Assembly: GCA_964645775.1 (NCBI GenBank)
Contig: CAZYBU010000009.1
Span: 28,753-92,752, forward strand
DNA: 64,000 nucleotides
Source of the DNA: CAZYBU01 sp964645775
GTDB lineage: Bacteria; Spirochaetota; UBA4802; UBA5550
Direction of reading: 5' to 3'
This document shows, piece by piece, positions 9,287-17,871 of the stretch. A program made the translations under genes and the position numbers. Position 1 is the stretch's first letter; every line of letters starts with the position of its first letter. A model generated the notes under the pieces. The model saw nothing but the letters and a program-made list of their open reading frames with translations, made no database searches and was not told where the DNA came from.

Positions 9287-10020
9287 AGTTCGTCCGGTTT
9301 CTTTTTTCTATACACGCCCATATAATAATTCTCTTCCATGGAGAGACCATCATACGCGTAGAGTGACTCCAGGACCGGAATCTCGTCATCTTCCAGCTCA
9401 GGCGTCGCGTCTTTTTCCATGCCGATAAAATCGGGAAGATTCGTTTTAAGACGTATCGACTCCTCCATGACAGGCTCGAATCCTTTGACCTCCAGGGAGG
9501 TCCGGAGATCCAGAGGATGATAGAGATCATTATGAATTTCCAGATTCCTCTGACAGACAGTGTCCAGGACGCCCTCCAGATCATCTTCGTGCAGGACCGG
9601 GGAAGCTATTATGACATGATTGTCGAAGTCGGTTACTCGTTTTATCTCGTTCAAAACAGCCCCGGTCATAAGAAGAGGCAGGATATCGACGAGGATGGTC
9701 ATTTCGCTTCTGTAATAGTCGACCGGCATTGTGTGAAAATTTCCCGTTATGGCGTAACCGTGTTTCTCACGATTGTCGCTCCAGGCACCCGGCCGGGGAT
9801 CGAGCACGGTAAGGGTGACATCCGGAAGGGATGCCAGATACTTTTCCAGGGGACCCCGCCCCAGCTTGAGAATGCGGGAAGGCTGGAAGGTTTCCATCCC
9901 TTTCCGGATAAAGGCCTGTAGAGGTTCACTCCTGTGGGCGGGTTCAGCGTACCTCTCTTCCCTGATCCGATCATCAAGGAGACGGGCCACCTGCTGCCAT
10001 CTGTGTTTCGGGGTTTCCAT
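9283..10020 (-). CDS. hypothetical protein, possible SAM-methyltransferase fold
   Basis: This 245-aa protein has no family I can name. ILKLGRGPLEKYLASLPDV followed by TVLDPRPGAW looks like the first two strands of a Rossmann-type methyltransferase, although the glycine-rich loop is degenerate (GRG). Later SEMTILVDILPLLM and VIIASPVL could be the next strands. It is the first gene of the minus-strand run to thiE and overlaps aroA by 4 bp. It could be an inactive or unusual methyltransferase; substrate unknown. Confidence 0.55.
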   Translation of the reverse strand: METPKHRWQQVARLLDDRIREERYAEPAHRSEPLQAFIRKGMETFQPSRILKLGRGPLEKYLASLPDVTLTVLDPRPGAWSDNREKHGYAITGNFHTMPVDYYRSEMTILVDILPLLMTGAVLNEIKRVTDFDNHVIIASPVLHEDDLEGVLDTVCQRNLEIHNDLYHPLDLRTSLEVKGFEPVMEESIRLKTNLPDFIGMEKDATPELEDDEIPVLESLYAYDGLSMEENYYMGVYRKKKPDEL

Positions 10021-10146
10021 ACCGCCATGGTCTCTTTCTAAAGATGACTGATGTCAAGATAAAAAGGGAAGGGGCGCTTTTTTCAGAAAATAATTTGACA
10101 CTGGACATCACAGACCAACACTGATATTTTACTTCACGGAACAGCT

Positions 10147-11412
10147 ATGAACCTTCTGAATCGAACTGAAAACGACAGTATCCCGGATGAAGTATCCCGG
10201 GTTGCCATGGCAGAGGGCGTCCCTGCCGGAGATATTCTCCGGGGACTTCGCGATGGGACTGTCGTTATTATGAAAAACAACCTTCGCGCCATCCATCCCG
10301 TGGGAGTAGGCAAAGGTCTTTCCACCAAGGTCAATGCCAACCTTGGGACCTCGCCGGACCTTTTCGATATGGAAGCGGAGCTTTCGAAACTGGACGCGGC
10401 CGTGCGCTACGGCGCCGACGCTGTCATGGACCTCAGCACGGGAGGCGACCTGAGGGAATTCCGGCAGGCGATACTGGAACGCTCTCCCCTGCCCCTGGGT
10501 ACCGTCCCCCTCTACGAAGTGGCGGTTCGCATGTCTCTGAGACATAAATCTGTCATCGACATGACACTTCAGGATTTTCTCGAAACCATCGAGCTCCAGG
10601 CCAGGGATGGTGTCGATTTCATGACCATACACTCCGGTGTCACCCGGGAGTCCCTTCGATCCCTCAGCAGCCAGGAACGGATCATCGGCATAACCAGCCG
10701 GGGCGGTTCCATCCTGGCTGAATGGATAGCCTGTCACAACAATGAAAATCCCCTCTATGAATATTACGATGAGATTCTCGATATACTGGCTGAATTCGAC
10801 GTTGTTATAAGTCTCGGTGACGGACTCAGACCGGGCGCACTGGCTGACGCCCAGGACAGGGGACAGATCCATGAGATGATTATTCTGGGAGAGCTCGCGG
10901 CCCGTGCCGGGGAGAAAGGAGTCCAGGCGATCATTGAGGGACCAGGACATATGCCTCTGAATCAGATCGAAGAGAACATGAAGCTGGAGAAGAGCCTCTG
11001 TAACGGGGCTCCCTATTACGTCCTGGGTCCCCTGGTCACGGACATTGCCCCCGGTTACGATCACATCACATCCGCCATAGGCGGGGCACTGGCAGCCTCC
11101 AGCGGGGCCGATTTTCTCTGTTACGTGACACCGGCAGAGCATCTCAGGCTTCCAGACGTGAACGATGTCCGGGAAGGGGTTATAGCCTCCCGCATAGCGG
11201 CCCATGCCGCGGACATCGTAAAGTACGGTGACCGGGCACGCCGTTGGGATGATGAGATGTCAGCTGCCCGCAGGGAACGCGACTGGGAAGCGATGTATAC
11301 CCTTTCTCTTGACCCGGACAAGGCGCGCCGGTACAGGTCGGAGGTCCCCTCCAACCTGGATGACCAGTGTTCCATGTGCGGCGATTTCTGCGCCATCAAA
11401 CGAAAATACTGA
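10147..11412 (+). CDS. thiC: phosphomethylpyrimidine synthase ThiC
   Basis: ThiC is a radical-SAM enzyme that rearranges aminoimidazole ribotide to HMP phosphate. The 421-aa length fits the short ThiC type lacking the N-terminal domain. The C-terminal CSMCGDFCAIK carries the CxxCxxxxC cluster motif. DLSTGGDLREFR, TVPLYE and EGPGHMPLNQI are family signatures. I saw no TPP riboswitch upstream: no CUGAGA element in 10021-10146. A TTGACA lies at 10095 but its -10 is poor. It probably forms an operon with the glycosyltransferase gene 19 bp downstream. Confidence 0.97.
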   Translation: MNLLNRTENDSIPDEVSRVAMAEGVPAGDILRGLRDGTVVIMKNNLRAIHPVGVGKGLSTKVNANLGTSPDLFDMEAELSKLDAAVRYGADAVMDLSTGGDLREFRQAILERSPLPLGTVPLYEVAVRMSLRHKSVIDMTLQDFLETIELQARDGVDFMTIHSGVTRESLRSLSSQERIIGITSRGGSILAEWIACHNNENPLYEYYDEILDILAEFDVVISLGDGLRPGALADAQDRGQIHEMIILGELAARAGEKGVQAIIEGPGHMPLNQIEENMKLEKSLCNGAPYYVLGPLVTDIAPGYDHITSAIGGALAASSGADFLCYVTPAEHLRLPDVNDVREGVIASRIAAHAADIVKYGDRARRWDDEMSAARRERDWEAMYTLSLDPDKARRYRSEVPSNLDDQCSMCGDFCAIKRKY

Positions 11413-11431
11413 GTACAGAGAGGCCCTTTCC

Positions 11432-12244
11432 ATGACAACGGATAACTATGCTTCATATAAGGAAGAACGCGACCTGATACTGGAGTATAACCAGATCGCC
11501 CTTGATGACGCCCGGGTGGAAAATATCCTGGGAGTGGGAGTGGATAATCTTACCCGAGCCCAGGCCATTGTCCGCATTCTCAGGATGATTGAACAGGGGG
11601 GCGTCCATCACATCCTTCTGCTGAATCCATTCAAGCTGATGCGTATCCGTTTAAGCGGCGACCTTTCAGTTATTTCCAACCAGGCGGACATGCGGCTGGC
11701 CTCGGGAGCCGGTATCGGATGTGCCTCGGCTATCCTGAAAAGAAAGCTGAAAGAACGGATCCCTACCCTGAGTTTCATGATGGATATTATTCGGATAGCG
11801 GAGATAAAAGAGTACTCCATATTCATCGTCGGCGGCAGGCCGGAAATAACGGAACGTGTTTATAACAATATCAAAAAATCCTTCCCTGACATACGAATCG
11901 TGGGACGCCATGGAGGATATTTTAACGAAACCAGGGAAAAATCCGTTATTGAGGCCATGAGAAAATCGGAGGCCAACATTATCTTCGTTGGACTCGGCTT
12001 TCCCAAGGAAGATAAGTGGATCGGCAAAATTCGAAACGAGTTCAGCAACACGGTCTTCGTAGGCGTGGGGGGATACCTGGATGTCATTTCCGGAGAGATA
12101 CGCAAGGCACCGAATTTTTTCATGGAACGGGACCTGGACTGGTTCTACAGGATACTTATCCGTCCCTGGAGGATACACCGCCTTATCATGGTCGGTTTTT
12201 TCTATACTCAGGCCCTTTTGAAACGTCTGTTCCGCAGGGTATAA
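11432..12244 (+). CDS. WecG/TagA/CpsF family glycosyltransferase
   Basis: This 270-aa GT26 family enzyme transfers a UDP-sugar (such as ManNAc or ManNAcA) to a lipid-linked acceptor in envelope polysaccharide synthesis. Motifs include the N-terminal LLNPFKLMRIR segment, the ASGAGIGCASAIL region, and IFIVGGRPEITERVYNNI, RIVGRHGGYF, IIFVGLGFPKEDKWI and FVGVGGYLDVISGEI. The start at 11432 is preceded by an agagagg box; an upstream in-frame extension inside thiC is not coding-like. It ends one base before the convergent zinc-ribbon gene. Confidence 0.9.
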   Translation: MTTDNYASYKEERDLILEYNQIALDDARVENILGVGVDNLTRAQAIVRILRMIEQGGVHHILLLNPFKLMRIRLSGDLSVISNQADMRLASGAGIGCASAILKRKLKERIPTLSFMMDIIRIAEIKEYSIFIVGGRPEITERVYNNIKKSFPDIRIVGRHGGYFNETREKSVIEAMRKSEANIIFVGLGFPKEDKWIGKIRNEFSNTVFVGVGGYLDVISGEIRKAPNFFMERDLDWFYRILIRPWRIHRLIMVGFFYTQALLKRLFRRV

Positions 12245-12460
12245 TCAACGCTCGTAATCACCCCGTTTTGGGGCGCTCTCACGCAGGCGGGTCAGTTCAC
12301 GGTTCTCGACCCTGCATCGTCCCAAAGTAAAGCTTTCGGAACGTTCCTCGGCGCCGCAGCTTCTGCACCGGATAACCGCCCGGTTGGACTCCCATTCCTG
12401 GACCTCCACGTACCGGGAACCGCATTTACGACATAGAATCACAGAAACGAAATTGCTCAT
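12245..12460 (-). CDS. small zinc-ribbon protein
   Basis: This 71-aa protein has two CxxC knuckles (LCRKCGS and IRCRSCGA) about 20 residues apart, a typical zinc ribbon. The rest is highly charged. It is the last gene of a minus-strand trio with the GAF protein (6 bp upstream) and the TPR protein. It may bind nucleic acid or a protein partner; function unknown. Confidence 0.75.
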   Translation of the reverse strand: MSNFVSVILCRKCGSRYVEVQEWESNRAVIRCRSCGAEERSESFTLGRCRVENRELTRLRESAPKRGDYER

Positions 12461-12466
12461 AAGCCC

Positions 12467-13738
12467 TCATGCCAGTACCGACAGAAGGGAGTAATCACTC
12501 CGCTTCCCGTACCCACCGGTAAATGTATCCATGAAAGAGAGAAGGCTGTCAACCACCCCTTCCCTGGACCGACTTCCTCTAAGCAACTCCCTCATTAACG
12601 TCTTCAGTTCAATAGTGTTGCCGTTTTTATCCCTGAGTTTCAGAAACTGACGCGACAGAACAATGAGCTGATCCCCGGACTGAAGAGAGAGATGTACCTT
12701 TCTCATTGGCTGGCTCCCCTTCAGATCAGTCTGTCCCGCTCGAATATACCTGATCCGGCCTGCACGAATCAAAAAGGGATGAATCTCTCCGCTTTTTAAA
12801 AAAGTACAGTTCCGAGTCACCGGTTCAATAACACCCGTGAGGATTGAAAGCTGTTCCGGCTCCTGGAAACCGGAGGCCATAACCTGGCGAAGCGTGCCCA
12901 TGATCTCTTCCGGTCTGTCCAGTGTCTCAACCAGTGCCCTGCAGAGGCCGTACATGCGAGAAGCCCTGAGTCCTCCCGGAATCCCCTTTTCATGGACATC
13001 CCCGAGAAAAAACGCAACCTCAGATCTGTGCAACTGCCTGAGACCGTGAAAGACCCCTCCCACCTCCCTGGCATTGATGGACCGTGCCGTACAGTACAGG
13101 GAACCAAACTGCTTATAGACAGGGGGAATAGACGCGTTCTGGATCATCTGTGCGGCCTTCATTTCGTTCTTCATCCTCGCCTCTGCCAGCGCGTTCTCAA
13201 AGAAGATGGCGTTCTGAACCGCCAGGGAGGCCTGGTCCGCGAAGACCTCGAAGAGTTCAATGTCGTTCTCCGAGAAGCCTTCTCCCGAAACAGGATTGAT
13301 GGCCTGAATTACCCCCAGAAGTCTTCCCTTGAAAAGAAGGGGCGCACTGAGGAGAGACCGGGTAACAAATCCGGTCTGGCGATCGTAATTGGGATCAAAA
13401 CGTTCATCGGAATAGACATCATCGACATAGGCGGTTTTCCGGTTTTCCGCGACCCATCCTGCCAGCCCCTGCCCCATGCCTACCCGGTACTTTTCCGTAA
13501 GCTCGCTTCCCGCCCCCCCCAGGGCTACCTTGAAGACCAGGTCTCGGTTTTCCTCGTCGTACAGAAGCAGGGTGCTCGCCTCGGTATTCATGATTTCCTT
13601 AATTACTTCCATGATGACATGAAGCAGTTTGCCTATATCGAGCGTCGCGTTTATTATGCCATTGATCCGAACCAGTTTGGAGAGGTTATCGACCTTCCTC
13701 TCTGTATCAATCATCTTCTTCCTGGCATCCACTTCCAT
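12467..13738 (-). CDS. GAF-domain protein with degenerate SpoIIE/PP2C domain
   Basis: The 423-aa protein starts with a short coiled segment, then a GAF domain at about 30-185 (LLLYDEENRDLVF, GMGQGLAGWVAENRKTAYV, SLLSAPLLFKGRLLGVIQAIN). From about 205 it follows the SpoIIE phosphatase plan (AAQMIQNASIPP, then GDVHEKGIPGGL), but metal-binding motifs are lost: GGV replaces GGD, no TDG motif is found near LSRQFLKLRD, and SDYSLL replaces DDITLL. It is probably a catalytically dead, regulatory pseudophosphatase. It lies 17 bp after the TPR gene in the same operon. Confidence 0.82.
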   Translation of the reverse strand: MEVDARKKMIDTERKVDNLSKLVRINGIINATLDIGKLLHVIMEVIKEIMNTEASTLLLYDEENRDLVFKVALGGAGSELTEKYRVGMGQGLAGWVAENRKTAYVDDVYSDERFDPNYDRQTGFVTRSLLSAPLLFKGRLLGVIQAINPVSGEGFSENDIELFEVFADQASLAVQNAIFFENALAEARMKNEMKAAQMIQNASIPPVYKQFGSLYCTARSINAREVGGVFHGLRQLHRSEVAFFLGDVHEKGIPGGLRASRMYGLCRALVETLDRPEEIMGTLRQVMASGFQEPEQLSILTGVIEPVTRNCTFLKSGEIHPFLIRAGRIRYIRAGQTDLKGSQPMRKVHLSLQSGDQLIVLSRQFLKLRDKNGNTIELKTLMRELLRGSRSREGVVDSLLSFMDTFTGGYGKRSDYSLLSVLA

Positions 13739-13755
13739 AGTATACGGCCTTCCCC

Positions 13756-14472
13756 TTACCTTTTTACCTGCCTCATGATCCGGCTTGCCCTGTCATATTC
13801 ACCCACGGCCCTGTATACATCGGCCAGCTCCCTTGCCACACCGGGATAGTTACAGTCTATCCGGCACGCCTCTTCAAGGAACCTCAGGGCCTTTTCATCA
13901 TGACCCCGTTCACGATGTATCCGTCCGAGAACCAGATAAAGTTCAGGTGAGCTTTCACCCCGCTCCTTCGCTCTTCTCAGGGCTTCAAGGGCTTCATCCT
14001 TTCTTCCCCTGTGATAAAGAGAAATACCTTCTACAGCCAGGAGATCCCCGCTCATGACTCCATCATAGAGGCTCAGGCAGTGCACGACGTCACCATAGTA
14101 ATCCATGCTGAATAAGAACAGGGCCGCCTCTTCATATAGATCGCTCGACACGGCCCCCTTTTTCAGATAGTCCTGATAATGAAGGGCCGCTTCCTCCCGC
14201 TTCCCAACGCGCCTTGCGTCCCTTGCAAGTAGCACAAAAGGACGTTCGTCATCTGGGAAGAGGATGGTGTACTCCCGGGCTTTCTCCCTGAGTTCTTTAC
14301 TTTTCTTATTACTGTAAAGCCTTCTCAGCTCGGAGAGCATCTCGTCCTGGCTTTCTCCGGATACATACCTGTGCCAGTACTGAACATATTGAGGATAGAG
14401 CTTCTCATGGTACTGCAGTGAGAGTAGAACGCTTCCCCCGACCAGAACCGCTATAAAGAGTAACCCTTTCAT
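13756..14472 (-). CDS. membrane-anchored TPR protein
   Basis: The 238-aa protein has one N-terminal hydrophobic helix (LLFIAVLVGGSVLL), an uncleaved anchor or signal, followed by helical repeats. The clearest TPR units are PELYLVLGRIHRERGHDEKALRFLEEA and the following ELADVYRAVGEYDRASRIM. It is likely a periplasmic-facing scaffold. It is first in the operon with the GAF pseudophosphatase and zinc ribbon, and divergent from the LolA-like gene at 14628. Confidence 0.8.
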   Translation of the reverse strand: MKGLLFIAVLVGGSVLLSLQYHEKLYPQYVQYWHRYVSGESQDEMLSELRRLYSNKKSKELREKAREYTILFPDDERPFVLLARDARRVGKREEAALHYQDYLKKGAVSSDLYEEAALFLFSMDYYGDVVHCLSLYDGVMSGDLLAVEGISLYHRGRKDEALEALRRAKERGESSPELYLVLGRIHRERGHDEKALRFLEEACRIDCNYPGVARELADVYRAVGEYDRASRIMRQVKR

Positions 14473-14627
14473 CCAGATTCAATATTCTCCCTCTGACGGT
14501 ATCATAATCAAGAACAATTACGCTTTCAAAGGAATTTATGGTTGCATACAGAATATGTATAGCATTTTCTGTGAAAAATTTTTTCTTGTTTCCACTTTTA
14601 GACGTGTATATAGTAAAAGGAAATGAC

Positions 14628-15236
14628 ATGAAACAAATCATACAGACAGTAACTGTTACAACCCTTATTCTCACTAGCCTGCCTGTTTACGCCATTACAG
14701 GCGATGAGGCCCTCGCCCGCTTTCAGCAGAGAATGCATGGAATCGGCCGCATGACAGGCATCGTCTCATGGACCTCTCATACCGGGATGACCTATACCGG
14801 GAGTTTTAAATATATGAGCCCCGGCAAGATATACGTAAAGTTCAGCAATCCCGGCGGAAAGGTTGTGGTCTCCAATGGAAAACGACTCTGGATCTATGAC
14901 AGCAGAAGTAACATCTGCGGCGTACAGGACCTGGGTCGATCCGGTTCAGGAGGCATAGCCGGGATGGTGAACGGCTATATGGCTATAGTCGTCTCCCAGG
15001 GGAGCGGCGGCTATACCCTTAAACTGAAGAATAACGAGCGTACCTATTCTGAAATTATCCTTTATCTGGATGGCAGCTTTATGCTAAAGAAGGCTGTCCT
15101 CAAAACCACTGACGGAGAGGGCTTCAGTATAACCCTCAGGAACGTGGATACCACGGCAGGAGTGGTAAGCAGCATGTTCAACTTCAATGCCCCGGCCAAC
15201 AGCCAGGTGATCAAGAATCCCCTGAACATACGGTGA
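14628..15236 (+). CDS. LolA-family outer membrane lipoprotein carrier
   Basis: The 202-aa protein has a signal peptide (MKQIIQTVTVTTLILTSLPVYA) and the LolA plan: an early helix (ALARFQQRMHGIGRMTGIVSW) then a beta barrel with GSFKYMSPGKIYVKFSNPGGKVVVSNGKRLWIYD, typical of carriers that chaperone lipoproteins across the periplasm. I chose ATG 14628 (aaaagg 7 nt upstream) over an earlier one at 14538. It lies 4 bp before an outer-membrane protein gene. Confidence 0.82.
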   Translation: MKQIIQTVTVTTLILTSLPVYAITGDEALARFQQRMHGIGRMTGIVSWTSHTGMTYTGSFKYMSPGKIYVKFSNPGGKVVVSNGKRLWIYDSRSNICGVQDLGRSGSGGIAGMVNGYMAIVVSQGSGGYTLKLKNNERTYSEIILYLDGSFMLKKAVLKTTDGEGFSITLRNVDTTAGVVSSMFNFNAPANSQVIKNPLNIR

Positions 15237-15240
15237 AACG

Positions 15241-15831
15241 ATGCGATACTTCTCCCTTTTCACAGTTTTCATCCTGATGCTCCTCCTGACAACATCCGGT
15301 TTTGCCCAGGAAGGGAAAAAGGCGAGTGAGGAGAAGGAGCTTTTCTACACCTATATCGGCCCGATCGTCTCCGCGGGACACGCCCATATCTGGTATAATG
15401 ACTGGATCGGCGCCACCTACAAGAAACAGCTTCTAAACGGATTTTTTATCAGTGGCGGAGCGCTTCTGGCCGTTTTCGTAAAAAACCTGACCGGGAGCAT
15501 CAGTATCCAGTATATCTACAGCTTTAACAGCAACTATCCGATTCAGCACCTTCTTTATAAGATGAGCGGGAAATATCTCTTTCATATAAACGATCTCTTC
15601 AGTATAGGGGTGGGTGCCGGCGCTTATTTTGAGTCTCCCCCTTCGGACCATGGATATCTGGGAGGAGCAGGCGCTCTGTTGCCCGTGGAATTTATCATTA
15701 ATACTACATCCGAAACGCGCCTGATTATCGACGCTTTCGCACAGTTCGGATATTTCGGAAAGGGAAAGGATTCCCTGAAACTCGGATACGGCATTGATGT
15801 GGCCTTCGTCTTTAAAGTCGGACGTATCTAA
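15241..15831 (+). CDS. predicted outer-membrane beta-barrel protein
   Basis: The 196-aa protein has a signal peptide (MRYFSLFTVFILMLLLTTSGFAQ). It then has alternating hydrophobic strands rich in Tyr, Gly and Phe (YTYIGPIVSAGHAHIW, SIGVGAGAYF, DAFAQFGYFG, LGYGIDVAFVFKVG), as expected for a small outer-membrane barrel. It follows the LolA-like gene by 4 bp and overlaps the comEC-like gene, so the three are probably one operon. Specific function unknown. Confidence 0.7.
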   Translation: MRYFSLFTVFILMLLLTTSGFAQEGKKASEEKELFYTYIGPIVSAGHAHIWYNDWIGATYKKQLLNGFFISGGALLAVFVKNLTGSISIQYIYSFNSNYPIQHLLYKMSGKYLFHINDLFSIGVGAGAYFESPPSDHGYLGGAGALLPVEFIINTTSETRLIIDAFAQFGYFGKGKDSLKLGYGIDVAFVFKVGRI

Positions 15832-17674
15832 TATACCGGTCCCCCCCTCCTCCCTTCCCCTCTTTCTGGCCGCCGCCGCCATAATCGAGGGGATAAACGG
15901 ATTTTCGGGAACGGGTTCCGTTTTCTTTCCCTGGACAACGTCTCTTTTCGGGAGTCTGGCACTTCTCCTTTTTTGCAGGAGGATCGTTTCCATGGAGAGA
16001 AAGGACCGGTCCGGGGAACTCTTCCGTTCCCTTATCTTTATTCTTCTGGTTACCGTAATACTTATTTTTCAGGCTGGACGTTCCGCCGACCAGCCGGAAA
16101 TGCGACCGGACAGAAAGGGGTCGCTCTGGGTGATAAAGGAGATCCACCCGGGGCGATACGACTCCCACCTGTACTGCCGCACAATGGAGAATACCAGGGC
16201 CACGCTCCTGGTCACCTGGCAGGGGGAGGAACGTCCCCGTATCGGCCAGAGGTTAGCCCTTTTCGTATCCCCCACGGATCTCCGGGAGAAGGATTCATCC
16301 TGGTCCCGGCATTTAAGGAGAAAGGGTTTTCGTTTCCACGCCTTCGTGGACGAAAGAACAGGTTCCATCTCCGGTGAGGGCGATGAACCGGGTATCCTTT
16401 CCCGGACACGGACGGAAGCAAGCCATTCCATCCACACACTCTGGAGCGGCCACGGGGCTGACCTCCTGGAGGCCCTTTTTCTCGGCGAACGTTTTGAACT
16501 TCACCCGACCGTCAGGGAGCAGTTTCGCAGAAGCGGTCTTATGCACCTTCTGGCCGCTTCAGGAATGCACGTCGGAATCATAATCGCGCTTCCCCTCCTT
16601 CTCGGCAGATTAATCGGTTTATCTCGTCCCTTTTACCTTTTGCCCGCCCTTCCGGCTGCCATTCTTTACTGTCTCTTTGCCGGGGTCCCCGTATCCCTGC
16701 TTAGGGCAACGGTTATGGTCGTTCTTCTTGCTTTTTCCCGTCTCTTCCCCGGAAGAAGTTCAGGTCACCAGATACTCTTTCTCGCGGCAACGATTCTTCT
16801 TCTCCTTGACCCTTCTGAACTCTACGGCCTCGGATTTCAGCTCACCTTCGCGGCCACCTTCGGAATCATAACCTGGTACAGACCCCTTTCCCACGCCCTG
16901 AGGCTCATCCCCCTGCTTCTCAGAGCCCCCCTGGCCCTGTCTCTCTCCGCCCAGGCGGCCATACTCCCTTTTACGCTTTACGCTCTTGGTGAGGCCAATC
17001 TTGCAAGTATACCGGCCGGTCTTCTGGCCTCACCTGTTCTGGCACCGACCATGGTCACGGCCCTGGGGGCTCTCCTTCTAAAGAGTCTTTCCCTTCCGAC
17101 AGGTTTACCGGTTGAAATAACCTCTGTTCTTCTTGATATTTTCATGAGCATAGCCCGGGTCGGCTCAGAAGCCGGGCTCCATCTGGTCTTTACCCGGGTC
17201 CCTCTACCGGTTCTGTTCCTCCCGCTGGTGATTCCGATTTTCGCAATGAAATCCATCTCACGATTCAGATGGGCCTTCCTCTCTCTTTTCATGGTTCCTC
17301 TTTTCCTCTACGCCTCCGCAGGCCCGGCCGCGCCGGGTCCCGTTGACAGTGCCTGGCTTTTACCGGGCGGAAAAGGTTCCACACTCTGTCTGTACCGTCA
17401 GGGAACCTTTATCGTGAGAGGTTCTCCTCTCCCGGACCGTACGCTCGCGGAAAAAAGCATCCGATCTCTCCAGCCGAAAAGGATCGTCCTGGAACCGGTT
17501 CTCCCCTCCATGGGGGACCTCTATCGATGGCAGAGCCTGGTACGAAGACTTCCTGTCTCTGAATGCGTTTATCACTCTCCCCTGGAGGACACGTCCGCCC
17601 TGACAACCTTCATGAAGACCGTGAGCCGGGACAGCATTCCCCTCAAAGTTGTACCGGTCAGCCACGTGAAATGA
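15797..17674 (+). CDS. ComEC/Rec2-like competence channel without nuclease domain
   Basis: This is a 625-aa membrane protein with about 10 helices. The competence core is clear: GLMHLLAASGMHVGIIIALP, FAGVPVSLLRATVM, DPSELYGLGFQLTFAATFGI. ComEC forms the inner-membrane channel for single-stranded DNA uptake. The C-terminal ~110 residues sit where a metallo-beta-lactamase domain would be, but no HxHxDH motif is present, so that domain seems vestigial. The start overlaps the preceding gene by 35 bp; no good ribosome site was seen, so the true start could lie downstream. Confidence 0.85.
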   Translation: MWPSSLKSDVSNIPVPPSSLPLFLAAAAIIEGINGFSGTGSVFFPWTTSLFGSLALLLFCRRIVSMERKDRSGELFRSLIFILLVTVILIFQAGRSADQPEMRPDRKGSLWVIKEIHPGRYDSHLYCRTMENTRATLLVTWQGEERPRIGQRLALFVSPTDLREKDSSWSRHLRRKGFRFHAFVDERTGSISGEGDEPGILSRTRTEASHSIHTLWSGHGADLLEALFLGERFELHPTVREQFRRSGLMHLLAASGMHVGIIIALPLLLGRLIGLSRPFYLLPALPAAILYCLFAGVPVSLLRATVMVVLLAFSRLFPGRSSGHQILFLAATILLLLDPSELYGLGFQLTFAATFGIITWYRPLSHALRLIPLLLRAPLALSLSAQAAILPFTLYALGEANLASIPAGLLASPVLAPTMVTALGALLLKSLSLPTGLPVEITSVLLDIFMSIARVGSEAGLHLVFTRVPLPVLFLPLVIPIFAMKSISRFRWAFLSLFMVPLFLYASAGPAAPGPVDSAWLLPGGKGSTLCLYRQGTFIVRGSPLPDRTLAEKSIRSLQPKRIVLEPVLPSMGDLYRWQSLVRRLPVSECVYHSPLEDTSALTTFMKTVSRDSIPLKVVPVSHVK

Positions 17675-17729
17675 TTTATTATTACAATGCAGGATTTACT
17701 CCTTATCTTTATTTGCTATAAAAAAAATC

Positions 17730-17768
17730 GATTATCCCCACCGCCGAAGAGGGGTGTGATAATCTTTC
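17730..17768 (+). terminator. possible Rho-independent terminator after comEC
   Basis: An inverted repeat has arms gattatc/gataatc (17730-17736 and 17758-17764) and an inner cccc/gggg pair, with a small bulge. A T-rich stretch (tttcttt) follows. It lies 56 bp after the comEC stop and about 100 bp before the next gene. Confidence 0.4.
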
Positions 17769-17871
17769 TTTCCTGTTTACACGTAAAAGCGTCTTCAGGT
17801 ATAATTACTGATTGCAATTATCATAACAGGATCGATGATACGCCCAGCCATGGAGAGGAATCCAATATCAA

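Noticed and set aside
10021..10146. TPP riboswitch before thiC
   Set aside because: I looked for the CUGAGA and paired elements and did not find them; the region is only 126 bp and mostly promoter-like.
10129..11205. Long minus-strand frame inside thiC
   Set aside because: It lies fully antisense to a clear thiC with all motifs, and its residues do not resemble a family.
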